Below, one piece after another: positions 41,993-53,088 of a DNA stretch of 64,000 bases (positions are counted from its first letter, which is position 1; each line of letters opens with the position of its first letter). A model generated the notes under the pieces. That model saw only the letters and a list, made by a program, of their open reading frames with translations, was not told the origin of the DNA and made no database searches. This DNA is from Syngnathus acus (Eukaryota; Chordata; Actinopteri; Syngnathiformes; Syngnathidae): NCBI RefSeq assembly GCF_901709675.1, contig NC_051088.1:1924664-1988663 (forward strand). The letters are read 5' to 3'. Made by a program: the position numbers and the translations under genes.

Positions 41993-42448
41993 TGTGGTGA
42001 ATTCTCTTCGATGGTCAGCTGGTCTTCCAAACACACGGTGAAAAAGTGGCTGGCTTGGGGAAGGAAAACTTCAGTCACACACGGCTGATTGGGGAAAGAT
42101 TTTATTCAACCGATGTCAGAGAGAAGTGTCTCGCGCCCTAGCCAAGATGTCGAGTCCCTTTGTCTACTCTCGCCCTAAAACATATACTCTTGCGCTTTCC
42201 TTTACGCGGGAGCGCGCACATGGGGCTGTTGGATGACCTATGACCTCGCAGTGCGCCTCGCTAACTCTACACGGTGCATATCTTAGCAGTTGTTAATGGA
42301 AACCAGATGTGCCTGGTGCCAATGAGCCTACATTCCTGGACCGAGCCCCAAACAATCCCACACGAACCTGACCCGAACATGACCCGGTCACACTTAGGCT
42401 TACTAGTGAGATATACATTGCATGATACCAGAATAAAAATTCACAACA
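41993..42448 (-). repeat. ERV 5' LTR (456 bp) with adjacent primer-binding site
   Basis: In minus sense it starts TGTTGTGAATTTT at 42448 and ends GAATTCACCACA at 41993. AATAAA lies at about 42100, marking the R region. Two bases after the end comes TTTGGCGTCACGAACAGG, in primer-binding-site position; I cannot name the tRNA with certainty. It matches the 3' LTR closely. Confidence 0.88.
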
Positions 42449-42517
42449 CCACGATGTACTGAAACTGCGATAAATGAATCGTGATGTAGCGAGGGATTAC
42501 TGTATAGGTGGCGGCAT

Positions 42518-42887
42518 TATCATGTCCGTGCCAGAGCACGCTCAGCCGGCAACTTCCCTCAGCCACACCCCTTCGTTATCGTAATGTCTGTCACCTGCTC
42601 CCTCTTGTTATCTGATGTATTTAAACCCTGCCCGTGTGTTTCTCATCGTCGGTGTCTACTGTTGTCTCCCGTCTGTGTCTGCGCCTAGTGTTCCTGTCCT
42701 GCTCGTCCAGTTTCCCCCCTGGTCTTGTGTGGATGCTCACGGTCAGATTCTGTTCTGTGTCCAAGTGAACTTCTGTTTGCCTGTCTGCTGGTCGTGAGTC
42801 TCTATCTCCGTCTGTGTTCGCCCACTTCCCTTCAATAAACCCTGGTCCAAGCTGCATTTGGTCGCCCTGCTCCACTCATTCATGACA
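42518..42887 (-). mobile_element. Solo LTR (370 bp) with 5-bp TSD
   Basis: A 5-bp direct repeat, GGCAT, lies at 42513-42517 and 42888-42892. The left end TATCATGTCCGTGCC looks like TGTCATG... with one substitution, and the right end is CATTCATGACA. AATAAA is at about 42834 on the plus strand, so the LTR may read in either direction; if that is its polyadenylation signal, it reads plus. It is LTR-retrotransposon type (Ty3/gypsy-like ends). Removal restores the frame WRH-DLVLRKL of the LINE. Confidence 0.75.
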
Positions 42888-43640
42888 GGCATGATCTGGT
42901 TCTGCGGAAGCTGGCAGAAGTCCTTGAAGTGCAGAGAATAGATGCAGATAAACACCCTCCTTTCAAGACATGGACATCCATCCACTTCGTTGGACAAGAG
43001 GCCGGTGCTCAAACCTTCAGCCAGAGAAATAGATCACCCCTGCTAACACCCGGCTGCAGCTGGAATTTAAGGGTGGATCTTGATTGGCAGCTCAAGTTCC
43101 CACCAGAGATTGTCACCACCTCTCTGAGGCCAGACGTCATCCTGTGGTCCCCTGCAGTTAAGACGGCGATCCTGGCAGAGCTAACTGTCCCCTGGGAGGG
43201 AGGACTAGAGGATGCCTCTGAAAGAAAGAGGGAAAAATAAACCGACCTAGTAGCCGAGTACCGAGAAGCTGGATGGTCTACAACTAGCTTCCCTGTGGAA
43301 GTGGGCTGCAGGGGTTTCGTTGGAAAATCCATCCAGCGCCATTCAGGAAGATTGGAATGTCTGGGACAAGGCTGAAGAGGGCATGCAGGGACCTGGCAGA
43401 AGAGGCGGAAAGAGCCAGCTTCTGGTTGTAGTTGCGTAGGAAGGACAGGCCGTGGGGGAAAGAGGGTTCTCAGGGTGGCTGCAGGGGGCGGCAGAGAGAC
43501 GTCCCTGCCATTGCTCCACCACCGTGAGATGTTCCGGGATTAATGGAGCGAAACATCAATGAAAGGTGGCTCCCGGCTGATGACCCTGCAGTTACCCTGT
43601 TGGCACAGTCGGAGGTGCCATGCAAGTAGTTCTTATCTGT
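42888..43640 (+). pseudogene. LINE restriction-like endonuclease (C-terminal) domain
   Basis: The frame continues from 21912 across the pogo/Tigger and solo-LTR insertions: HDLVLRKLAEVLEVQRIDAD. SLRPDVILWSPAVKTAILAE LTVPWE follows, carrying the PD...E-L-T pattern of the PD-(D/E)xK restriction-like endonuclease found in R2/NeSL/Hero-type LINEs. The frame stops at 43240 (KREK stop) with further family text (AEYREAGWSTTSFPVEVGCR GFVG) beyond it. It nicks the target site for reverse transcription in this group. Confidence 0.7.
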
Positions 43641-43904
43641 GCTTTCCAAACAGACAGTAACAAAGTTGAGCTTGACAGAACAAATTTTGTTTTGAAGGGC
43701 TGCTGTGTTTTAACAAGGAAAGACTAATGTGCTTATGGATGAAGATGACTTCTACAGAATTGTGCTTGTGAACAGTGAAGGTGGTGGTATATGTGCTTGT
43801 GCAACTGATGGGGATGTCACGGATCAGAATGGAGCAGCGCGAACAGAAACCAAGGCAACATAGACATAATAATGCACGCGGGGACGAGTTGTGACAGTGG
43901 ATTG
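43641..43904. other. No gene seen
   Basis: Probably LINE 3' flank or unrelated DNA; I see no repeat ends or coding signal. Confidence 0.3.
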
Positions 43905-44100
43905 TTATTGTTTTTTATTCAAGAACTATATTTTTTCGACGGTCTTGGGATTCAGGCGATTTCTCTTAGACATTACTTCCCCTGCTTTGGAGAACACACT
44001 ACTGTAGCATCAGCTGTGACATTTTGAGTGATTCTGGATGCCATCATTGAAGCATCTAGATGACTCCACAGTGTTGTACCTGGGAAGCATAACCAGATAG
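43905..44100 (-). pseudogene. hAT transposase dimerisation-domain relic
   Basis: In one minus frame the text reads FSKAGEVMSKRNRLNPKTVEKI, then a stop and FLNK. This is the hallmark end of ZBED/hAT transposases (the hATC dimerisation domain). The preceding residues are frameshifted. The rest of the element is absent. Confidence 0.6.
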
Positions 44101-44114
44101 TATAAGATGAGTTA

Positions 44115-44587
44115 CAGTCGTATGCAAAAGTTTGGGCACTCCTGATCATTTTCATGATTTTCCTTTTTAAATCATTGTTTTTTGGATCAGCAATTTCAAT
44201 TAAATATATCATATAGCAGAAAAACAGTGATGTTTGAGAAGTGAAATGAAGTTTATAGGATTTACAGAAAGTGTGCAATCATTACTTGAACAAAAGTGGG
44301 CAGGTGCATACATTTGTGCACCCCACTGTTGGGGTGCACAAAATCCTCCTTCTGCAGAAATAACAGCCTCTAAACGCTTCCTATAGCTTCCAATGAGAGT
44401 CTGGATTCTGGTTGAAGGTATTTTGACCATTCTCCTTTACAAAACATCTCCAGTTACGGGTATTTAAGGTGGCCAGTTGCAAGTTGTTCTCATCTTTGCA
44501 TCTTCTCTGAAGAGTGGCAACATGGAAGCCTCAAAACAACTGACAAATTACCTGAAAACAAAGATTGTTCAACGTCATAGTTTAGGG
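44115..44587 (+). mobile_element. Tc1/mariner-type element, 5' part with internal deletion
   Basis: It starts CAGTCGTATGCAAAAGTTTG after a TA (44113-44114), continues through AGAAATAACAGCCTCTAAAC and ends in the transposase start (ATGGAAGCCTCAAAACAACT ... AAGATTGTTCAACGTCATAG). The middle is deleted near 44460. The right half is missing: sequence stops at the hAT copy at 44588 and does not resume after 45883. Confidence 0.65.
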
Positions 44588-45883
44588 CAGGGGTGGGCAA
44601 ACATTTTGACTTGCGGGCCGAATTGGGTTCTAAATTTTGACTGGGGGGGGCGAACCAGGAGCAGATGGATGTAGTGTTTGTGTGAAGTATTATAAATGAC
44701 ATGTAAAGGTCATTGCATAAAAGTTTTTGGCCTTTAGTAGGTAGTAAAGCATGGATATTCGAAAAAAAAGCTTTTTGAAAACAAATGCATTTATTGACAG
44801 CATTAAACAAAATATTTCACCCAAAGACTACTATCAGTGATTCTCATTAAATACGGCACTGTTATTATGAATAACAGTTTCCATCACTTCAGCGGCTGCA
44901 GGTCAGATTTATGAAAGATGTTTATCTTATGAAGCGAAATCACATAAAATGGCAAACATTCTGACCAAATACATCATCTTTAAGAATCACTGAAAGAATA
45001 CATCTAAATAAAGTAATAAAGAATCAAAACGGCAACACGGTGACGGATATCTGAAAATCAGAGCAGAGCTTTAACTGACAAACACCTGGTGACAGAGGTG
45101 AGGAAACGGGAAACACTTCCTTAAAGTCGGCCTTAAAACCTTTAAAAGTTACGATTAGTCGCAAGCAGTCGCAATGTCCTTGAGCATCCTGCATTTTTTG
45201 AAAATGAGAATGGTCCAACTAACTAGAGAAACTCCCCTTCATTTTCAGTGGGAACAGTGTTGTTGGGCTCCCTTTTTTTGCTAGTGCATCATAGTCTGGA
45301 GTAAAATTTGTTGTGGCAATTCTTCGGATAGAGCCGAGGTTTTGGTCCGTTAACCTAGATCTGTGAAGGGGCTTTGTTGATGTTCACATGGCTGAACGTC
45401 TGCTCACACATGTCGGTAGAGCCAAATTGTCCACTCTTTTTTAAACACTCGGTCGGCACTCCATGTCCGCCTTTCTTCTCCTTGGGCCATTCATTTTAAT
45501 GGAAGGATTCCAGGGGAAGGTTTGTGCGTGCGTGGCTTTAGCGTAAAACTATCTGAAAGATCAGCGTGCGAATTACGAGAATGCTGACGTCACAGCCCAC
45601 ACTCAAAATTCGGCACTGATAGAAATAGAGCGCGGAGTGCGCCGGGTCTGTACTACTGAGTAGGAAACACGCACTTGTAGTAAGTGTGCTCTGAGCTTTC
45701 TGACACGGCTTCCGGGAGTAAATTCGCGGGTGGGCGTTTCCCCATCTACTGGGGAAACACAGTCATTGCAGGGAAAATGACCATAAAAATGTTTTATCAT
45801 ACAATTTATTCAGGTTTGGCGGGCCGGATTAAACGACCCCGTGGGCCGGATGTGGCCCGCGGGCCGTAGTTTGCCCATATCTG
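44588..45883. mobile_element. hAT-type non-autonomous element, copy 2 (1296 bp)
   Basis: Homologous end to end to 7938-9260, in the same orientation (CAGGGGTGGGCAAAC ... GGCCGTAGTTTGCCCA). The right end is degenerate (CATATCTG for CACCCCTG). Flanks do not share an 8-bp duplication, and the neighbouring Tc1 fragment does not continue on the other side, so sequence was lost or exchanged here. Confidence 0.8.
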
Positions 45884-46067
45884 CACTATAGCAATGTCAA
45901 ACGTGTTAATTTAAGAAAAAGCCACACACATTTTGTGATGAAATCTTTCATAACGAGAATGATTTGAGTGAATTGATTTGAATGAATAATAGAGAAGAAA
46001 TTTCAGTTCTGAAGGCTCCTTTTGTCCCAAGCAAGTGACAGAAACTCTATAAAAAAAAAGGTCAACC

Positions 46068-46435
46068 CGTGAGAATTTGTGCCCCCCTCCCATTTTGAGA
46101 ACGGTGAGTCCTGGACATCGACTGGCTTCTTTTCTGTCTTCCTGGGGGTCTGTTCAGGTAGTGTGGCAAATTTGAACAGGTTCCCTCATTCCTAGCCCAA
46201 ATTACAGGGGGGAACATATCCTCACAGTGGCCCCGTGAGGATATGTTCCCCCCTCCCATTTTGAGAACGGTGAGTCCTGGACATCGACTGGCTTCTTTTC
46301 TGTCTTCCTGGGGGTCTGTTCAGATAGTGTGGCAAATTTGAACAGGTTCCCTCATTCCTAGCCCAAATTACAGGGGGGTAACATATCCTCACGGCGGCCC
46401 CGTGAGGATATGTCCCCCCCCCCCATTTTGAGAAC
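46068..46435. repeat. Tandem array of a small MITE-like unit (about 165 bp, two copies plus a third end)
   Basis: Each unit begins GTGAGGATATGTTCCCCCC and ends with its complement GGGGGGAACATATCCTCAC. The interior is GAGAACGGTGAGTCCTGGAC ... CATTCCTAGCCCAAATTACA. Units are separated by 8-10 bp (AGTGGCCCC, GGCGGCCCC). The first left end is degenerate (GTGAGAATTTGTGCCCCC). The third unit has only its left end before the RTE LINE begins. Confidence 0.8.
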
Positions 46436-49075
46436 TGACTGTTGTTTGTGTCTATGCACCAAACGGCAGCTCAGAGTACCCACCCTTCTTGGAGTCCCTG
46501 GAGGAAGTGCTGGAGAGTGCTCCTTCTGGGGACTCCATCGTTCTACTGGGTGACTTCAATGCTCACGTGGGCAATGACAGTGAGACCTGGAAGGGCGTGA
46601 TTGGGAGGAACGGCCCCCCCGATCTGAACTCGAGCGGTGTTCTATTATTGGACTTCTGTGCTCAACACGGATTTTCTATAATGAACACCATGTTCAAACA
46701 TAAGGGTGTCCATGTGTGCACTTGGCACCAGGACACCCTAGGCCGCAGTTCGATGATCGACTTTGTAGTCGTGTCATCGGATTTGCGGCCGCATGTTTTG
46801 GACACTCGGGCAAAGAGAGGGGCGGAGCTGTCAACTGATCACCACCTGGTGGTGGGTTGGCTCCGATGGTGGGGGAAGATGCCGGTCCGACCTGGCAGAC
46901 CCAAACGCTCTGTGAGGGTCTGCTGGGAACGTCTGGCGGAATCCCCTGTCAGGAAGAGCTTCAACTCCCACCTCCGGCAGAGCTTTTCCCATGTCCCGGG
47001 GGAGGCGGGGGACCTAGAGTCCGAGTGGACCATGTTCCGCGCCTCCATTGTTGAGGCGGCCGACCGGAGCTGTGGCTGTAAGGTCGTTGGTGCCTGTCGT
47101 GGCGGCAATCCCCGAACCCGCTGGTGGACACCGGCGGTAAGGGATGCCGTCAAGCTGAAGAAGGAGTCCTATCGAACCGTTTTGGCCTGCGGGACTCCGG
47201 AGGCAGCTGACAGGTACCGGATGGCCAAGCGGAACGCGGCTTCGGCGGTTGCTGAGGCAAAAACCCGGACGTGGGAGGAGTTTGGCGAGGCCATGGAGAA
47301 TGACTTCCGGACGGCTTCGAGGAAATTCTGGTCCACCATCCGGCGTCTCAGGAGGGGGAAGCAGTGCAATGTCAACACTGTTTACAGTGGGGATGGCGTG
47401 CTGCTGACCTCGACTCGGGACGTCGTGAGTCGGTGGGGAGAATACTTTGAAGACCTCCTCAATTCCACCTACACGCCTTCCATTGTGGAAGCAGGGCCTG
47501 GGGACTCTGAGGCGGACTCTCCAATCTCTGGGGTCGAAGTCACTGAGGTAGTTAAAAAACTCCTCGGTGGCAGGGCCCCGGGGGTCAATGAGATCCGCCT
47601 GGAGTTCTTAAGGGCTCTGGATGTTGTGGGGCTGTCATGGCTGACACGCCTCTACAACATTGCGTGGACATCGGGGACAGTGCCTCTGGATTGGCAGACT
47701 GGGGTGGTGGTTCCCCTCTTTAAGAAGGGGGACCGGAGGGTGTGTTCCAATTACAGGGGAATCACACTCCTCAGCCTCCCTAGTAAGGTCTATTCAGGGG
47801 TGCTGGAGAGGAGGGTCCGTCGGGAGGTCGAACCTCGGATTCAGGAGGAGCAGTGTGGCTTTCGTCCTGGCCGTGGAACAGTGGACCAGCTCTACACCCT
47901 CAGCAGGATCCTCGAGGGTGCATGGGAGTTCGGCCAGTCCACATGTGTTTTGTGGACTTGGAGAAGGCGTTCGACCGTGTCCCTCGGGAGGTTCTGTGGA
48001 GGGTGCTTCGGGAGTACGGGGTGCCGAGCCAACTGATAAGGGCGGTTCGGTCCCTGTATCACCGATGCCAGAGTTTGGTCCGCATTTCCGGCAGTAAGTC
48101 GGATTCGTTCCCAGTGAGGGTTGGACTCCGCCAAGGCTGCCCTTTGTCACAGATTCTGTTCATAATTTTTATGGACAGAATTTCTAGGCGCAGCCGAGGC
48201 GTTGAGGGGGTCCGGTTTGGGGACCTCAGCATCGCGTCTCTGCTTTTTGCAGACGACGTGGTGCTGTTGGCTTCTTCAGGCCGTGATCTCCAGCTCTCAC
48301 TGGAGCGGTTCGCAGCCGAGTGTGAAGCGGTCGGGATGAGGGTCAGCACCTCCAAATCCGAGTCCATGGTCCTCGATCGGAAAAGGGTGGAATGCCCTCT
48401 CCGGATCGGGGATGAGATCCTGCCCCAAGTGGAGGAGTTTAAGTATCTTGGGGTCTTGTTCACGAGTGAGGGGAGGATGGAGCGCGAGATCGACAGGCGG
48501 ATCGGTGCAGCGTCGGCAGTAATGCGGACTCTGTACCGGTCCGTTGTGGTAAAGAGAGAGCTGAGCCAAAAGGCAAAACTCTCAATTTACCGGTCGATTT
48601 ACGCTCCTACCCTCACCTATGGTCACGAGCTATGGGTCGTGAGCGAAAGAACGAGATCCCGGATACAAGCGGCCGAAACGAGTTTTCTCCGCAGGATGTC
48701 CGGGCTCTCCCTTAGAGATAGGGTGAGAAGCTCGGTCATCCGGGAGAGGCTCGGAGTAGAGTCGCTACTCCTCCACGTTGAGAGGAGCCAGATGAGATGG
48801 CTCGGGCATCTCATCAGGATGCCTCCTGGACGCCTCCCTGGGGAGGTGTTCCGGGCATGTCCCACCGGTATGAGACCCCGGGTATGACCCAGGACGCGCT
48901 GGAGAGACTATGTCTCTCAGCTGGCCTGGGAACGCCTTGGGATCCCCCGGGATGAGCTGGATGAAGTGGCTGGGGAGAGGGAAGTCTGGGAGTCCCTCCT
49001 GAAGCTGCTGCCCCCGCGACCCGACCCCGGATAAGCGGAAGAAGATGGATGGATGGATCGATGGATGGATATATG
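46436..49075 (+). mobile_element. RTE-type LINE (Rex3/Expander-like), 5'-truncated
   Basis: It starts abruptly in the endonuclease ([14 protein letters not shown]) and ends with GGATAAGCGGAAGAAGATGG and a (GGAT)n tail at about 49038-49075, as RTE elements do. It holds one ORF with a frameshift and one in-frame stop. Confidence 0.85.
46438..49034 (+). pseudogene. RTE LINE endonuclease-reverse transcriptase
   Basis: Frame 1 runs to about 47940: endonuclease [37 protein letters not shown]; then linker and RT start [14 protein letters not shown] (normally PGxDxI), [33 protein letters not shown] frameshift near 47940 moves to frame 47853-48887: [34 protein letters not shown], catalytic LFADDVVLLASS (48244-48280), and the tail LSIYRSIYAPTLTYGHELWV. 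A TGA at 48885-48887 interrupts the tail, which then reads PRTRWRDYVSQLAWERLGIP to a final TAA at about 49032. The GC-rich codons are typical of fish RTE. It is close to intact, with two lesions plus 5' truncation. Confidence 0.85.
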
Positions 49076-49265
49076 TGTGTGTGTTTAATTAATGTGCACT
49101 TTGATTTACATGTTTGAAAAGCTTAACCAATACATATTTTAGGAGAGGGTTACAAATGTTCCTTTTAACTGTTGTATGACTGAGTACTCATAGTGAAGAA
49201 GTTATTGAATGGATTGTGCAGTTCGAACTTAATAACGAAGAAGAAAAAACAAATAAATGATTTGT

Positions 49266-49895
49266 GCAGTGATAGCTTTATTATAGCTCCTCAAGGCTAG
49301 ACTATTGTAACGCACTCCTCATCGGGATCCCTAGCAAGAGCCTCCAGAGGCTTCAGTACATTCAAAACAGCGCTGCTAGGATCCTGATGAGGGTGCGGAA
49401 AAGCAATCACATCACACCCATCCTCCGTTCTCTGCACTGGCTCCCCATCAAATTCCGAATTGATTATAAGATCGCCCTCCTCACTCACCATTGTATCCTC
49501 GGACATGCTCCCCCATACCTCAAAGAACTCCTTGCCCCAAAACCTGCCACCCGAAGCCTCCGCTCATCCAATTCACACCTTCTCCACGTTCCGAAAACCA
49601 AGCTGCGCACCATGGGCGACCGGGCCTTCTGCCATACAGCCCCTACACTGTGGAACTCCCTCCCCGACCACCTAAGAGCACCCCAATCCACTGACTCTTT
49701 CAAAACTGGACTTAAAACTCACCTCTTTACCTTAGCATTTCCGTAATTTCTCTCATATCTTGGTTGTCGTCCAGTTGTTTTATACTTGTCCTTGTTTTGT
49801 TTTCTTGTTTTTTATCTGCCATGTAGCACTTTGAGATTCCCCTGAATATAAAGTGCGTTATAAATATAATTTATTATTATTATTATTATTACTGC
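49266..49895 (+). mobile_element. LINE 3' fragment, jockey/I-type reverse transcriptase tail
   Basis: The plus strand encodes LDYCNALLIGIPSKSLQRLQ YIQNSAARIL, ITPILRSLHWLPIKFRIDYK, PPYLKELLAPK..RSLRSSN, and LWNSLPDHLRAPQSTDSFKT up to a TAA at 49744-49746. This is the usual end of a LINE RT. A 3' untranslated region of about 110 bp and a (TTA)n tail (about 49870-49893) follow. The RT core is absent. Confidence 0.8.
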
Positions 49896-50294
49896 ACTTT
49901 ATCAATTTTGTTGTCTTTATTTTGGTCAAACAGGTTTTTCTTAATCATATAACATACATAAAAAATAACAACTTTAAACTTTATTAAGAAATAAAAAGTA
50001 AAGCAAAATGTTCTTCAAGCAAGCTTAAAAAATTCAGCATTTAATTTCTGTACATGCTGTACACAAAAAGAGCCTTCGGTTGGATGCCCCCCGACACATA
50101 CAAGATGGAACCGCCTGCAACACTCGTCACACTGAATCTGGTAAAGAAAGAAAAAAGCTAGATTATACAATGCAGCACTGTTTCATACATTTTAAAATAT
50201 TACACGCTAGGAAGTTAAAAACATCAAAATGTGCACTGTTGATAACATCGAACAACAGACAATAATTTACAATGAATGTGTAACTCAATATACA
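49896..50294. other. No gene seen
   Basis: AT-rich with no open frame or repeat terminus that I recognise. Confidence 0.4.
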
Positions 50295-50715
50295 GGACTG
50301 TCTCAGAAAATTAGAATACTGTGATAAAGTTCTTTATTTTCTGTAATGCAATTAAAAAAACAAAAATGTCATACATTCTGGATTCATTACAACCCAACTG
50401 AAATATTGCAAGCCTTTTATTAGACCCAACGATGCAAATGAGCTAAAGGCTGCTATTGAAGCGTCCATAACACCTCAGCAATGCCACAGACTAATTGCCA
50501 CCATGCCACGCCGCATTGATGCAGTAATCCGTGCAAAAGGATTCCCAACCAAGTACTGAGTGCATTAATGGACATTTTCAAATGTTTGCTTTTGTTTTGC
50601 TGTTTTAAATCCTTCTTTTTTACTTGGTCTGAGGAAATATTCAAATTTTTTGAGATAGGATTTTTGAGTTTTCTTAAGCTGTAAACCATACTCAGCAATA
50701 TTAAAATAATAAAAG

Positions 50716-51207
50716 TGTCAGACTTAGATCAAGGAAAGGACTCAGATGCAGAGTGACAACAAAAAAGGAATTTATTCTGACAGGCTGGAGTCAGCAAAAA
50801 AACAAAAGCGCCTCAAAAGAGGGAAAACAAGGTGGCAAAAAACAAAAACTGAAATACTCAGAGCTAGGCTTGACGACAAAGGTTTCTTCACAAAAACTAG
50901 GTTCTCAAAAGGTATCATGAAACTCACGCGATCGCTGGTGCTCTGGACGGGACAAGACGCACTGGCACAAGACAAGGGGAAGACTCTGACTAAATACACA
51001 CAGAAGGTTAAGGGCACAGGTGCACACAATCAGGATCAAGGGCACAGGTGCACACAATTAGGATCAGGGAAGACAAGCAGACAGACACACAGAGGAAGGG
51101 CCCACAAACTGAAACGAGAGGAGAGTTACTTATCAAATTAAAACAGGAAGTGACAATACGACATAAAGACAAGACAACAATAACCCACAAAACATGACGG
51201 CATGACA
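50716..51207 (-). repeat. Gypsy 3' LTR (492 bp)
   Basis: Minus sense: TGTCATGCCGTCATG ... CTAAGTCTGACA. It contains two tandem copies of a GGGCACAGGTGCACACAATY-type word (about 51010-51055). Confidence 0.88.
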
Positions 51208-51211
51208 TACA

Positions 51212-52661
51212 CTAGGGCCGGATCCCAGACGGACAAGGAGCATCAGGATGGGCCGCATAAAAATCAGCAAACAGGTCAGGGTCCAAGATAAAACTCGTCG
51301 ACACCCATTGCCGCTCCTCCGGTCCATAACCCATCCAGTCCACCAGAAATTGCCAGCCCCGACCCCTCCTGCGCACCGCCAATAGCTTCTCGACAGCGTA
51401 AGCCTGCCCCCCCTCCACTGTACGCAGAGCCGGAGGCGGTACGGGGTCTGGCACCATTCCACTGTCCATGGCCGGCTTGATCTTCCCGACATGAAAGGTG
51501 GGATGAACGGAAAGGGACCTGGACAGGCGAAGACGCACAGCGGCTGGGTTGACGACCTTGGAGATGGGAAACGGTCCAACAAAACGGGGTGCCAACTTTC
51601 TGGATTCTACCTGGAGGGGAAGGTCCTTTGTCGACAGCAAGACTCGTTGGCCCTGCCGGTAGGCGGGTGCCGGTCGCCTCCTGCGGTATGCCATCCTCTT
51701 GACCCTGTCCCCTTGGCGGATCAGAGTGGCTCGTGGCGCCGACCAAAGGCACCAAGGCGTGCGCCGAGGGAACGGACACCTCCTGCTCAGTTTCGGGGAA
51801 GACCGGGGGCTGGTAACCAAACACGCACTGAAAGGGAGACATCCGGGTACCAGTGGTAGGCAGGGAATTGTGGGCGTAATCTACCCACATGAGGTTCTTG
51901 CTCCACGATGAGGGGTTTTGGGCCACCAGGCAACGGAGACCGGTTTCCACCTGTTGATTTATGCGCTCCGTCTGGCCGTTAGCCTCCGGGTGATAACCCG
52001 AAGTGAGGCTCACAGTAGCCCCAATGAGTTTGCAAAACTCCTTCCAAAACTTAGAAACTTAGAATTGGGGTCCTCTATCAGAGACGATATCTCGTGGGAA
52101 ACCGTGGATTCTAAAAATCTGGTTCATCATGACCTCCGCTGTTCGCTTGGCCGAAGGTAATTTGGGCAGGGCGATAAAATGAGACATTTTGGAAAATCTA
52201 TCTACTACGGTTAAAATAATCGTTTTACCCTTAGACAAAGGAAGCCCTGTGACAAAGTCCATAGATATCTCGGCCCACGGTCGAGAAGGAATGGGGAGGG
52301 GATGCAGCAGGCCCACACGGGCTCCGTGCAAGTCCTTGTTTCTGGCACAGACGGAGCAGGCGCCAATGTATTCCCGGACGTCTGGCTCCATGGATGCCCA
52401 CCAGAACCGCTGCCGAACCACATACATGGTCCTTCGTACGCCTGGATGACAGGCGAGCAGTGAGGTGTGTGCCCAATGGACAACCTGGGGGCGCAGCATT
52501 GGGGGAACGAACAGCCTGTTTCCTGGACATCCCCTAGGGGGTGGTTCGTCGCCATTAGCTTGCTTCACCAGGTCTTCTATTGGCCAGGTTACTGCTCCCA
52601 CCACACAATGAGGTGGAAGAATGGGTTCTGGTTCCGTGGCCACAGGATCCGGACTGAACAT
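51212..52661 (-). pseudogene. Gypsy integrase and chromodomain, frameshifted
   Basis: 52059-52661: HHCC finger (HWAHTSLLACHPGV ... YIGACSVCARNK), then ISMDFVTGLPLSKGK with the first catalytic Asp and IVSDRGPQF with the second. A TAA follows at about 52057, produced by a small local duplication of a CTAAGTTT word. 51276-52013 continues with TSGYHPEANGQTERINQQVE (catalytic Glu). A frameshift near 51740 moves to 51212-51820: [20 protein letters not shown], then the [16 protein letters not shown] GKxxP-type region. The chromodomain [34 protein letters not shown] follows. Chromodomains steer integration to heterochromatin marks in related elements. Confidence 0.85.
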
Positions 52662-53025
52662 GCGTGACAGTGCGTCTGGTTTGGCATTTTTGGCCCCCAG
52701 TCTGTAAGAAAGTGAAATTGAATCGATTACAAAACATGGACCAACGAGCCTGGCGTGAATTCAGTCTTTTAGCCTTCTTGATGTACTGTAGATTTTTGTG
52801 ATCAGTCCAAACCACGAAAGGTTGCTGTGCTCCCTCCAGCCAGTGTCTCCATTCTTCCAGAGCCAGTTTGACAGCCAACAACTCCCGATCCCCCACATCG
52901 TAGTTCTGCTCTGAGGACGTCAGCCGTCGGGACAGGAACGCGCACGGATGGAGCTTGTTGTCGGTCTGGGCCCTCTGCGACAGGATGGCCCCGATTCTCT
53001 GGTTGGATGAGTCAACCTCCACCAC
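52555..53025 (-). pseudogene. Gypsy RNase H domain
   Basis: The frame begins [16 protein letters not shown] (the family's D-A-S-N box, here DSSN) and continues with [49 protein letters not shown] and [16 protein letters not shown] frameshift near 52690 leads to the integrase frame. Confidence 0.8.
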
Positions 53026-53088
53026 GAACTGGCGAGTTGGGTCGGGTAGTGTGAGGATGGGAGCGGAGCTGAAGCGCCTCTTCAGCTC

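Larger units (their letters stand above)
22973..42448 (-). mobile_element. Gamma-type endogenous retrovirus with nested insertions
   Basis: Order on the minus strand: 5' LTR 41993-42448, gag remnant with one zinc knuckle, protease plus an extra domain, RT, integrase pieces, env, long 3' region, polypurine tract, 3' LTR 23110-24602, then leader/gag text again. Gamma-like features are the single CCHC knuckle, pol-env overlap, and a furin-type site followed by a TM subunit. It is defective: gag lacks matrix and most of capsid, RNase H is deleted, integrase is broken, and env is frameshifted and cut by a LINE. It lies inside the pogo/Tigger-type element. Confidence 0.85.
21913..42502. mobile_element. 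pogo/Tigger-type transposon, split by the ERV; both ends present
   Basis: The left terminus at 21913 is CAGTAATCCCTCGTTTATTG and the right terminus ending at 42502 is GTAGCGAGGGATTACTG, with TA at 21911-21912 and 42503-42504. The element's own sequence is about 21913-22972 and 42449-42502; the ERV complex fills the rest. No transposase ORF was recognised in the remaining arms, which contain a long GT microsatellite and a minisatellite. Removal of the whole unit rejoins the restriction-endonuclease LINE, which is the strongest evidence for these boundaries. Confidence 0.7.

Noticed and set aside
42000-42078. ATG at 42078 as the gag start
   Set aside because: It lies inside the LTR, upstream of the primer-binding site.
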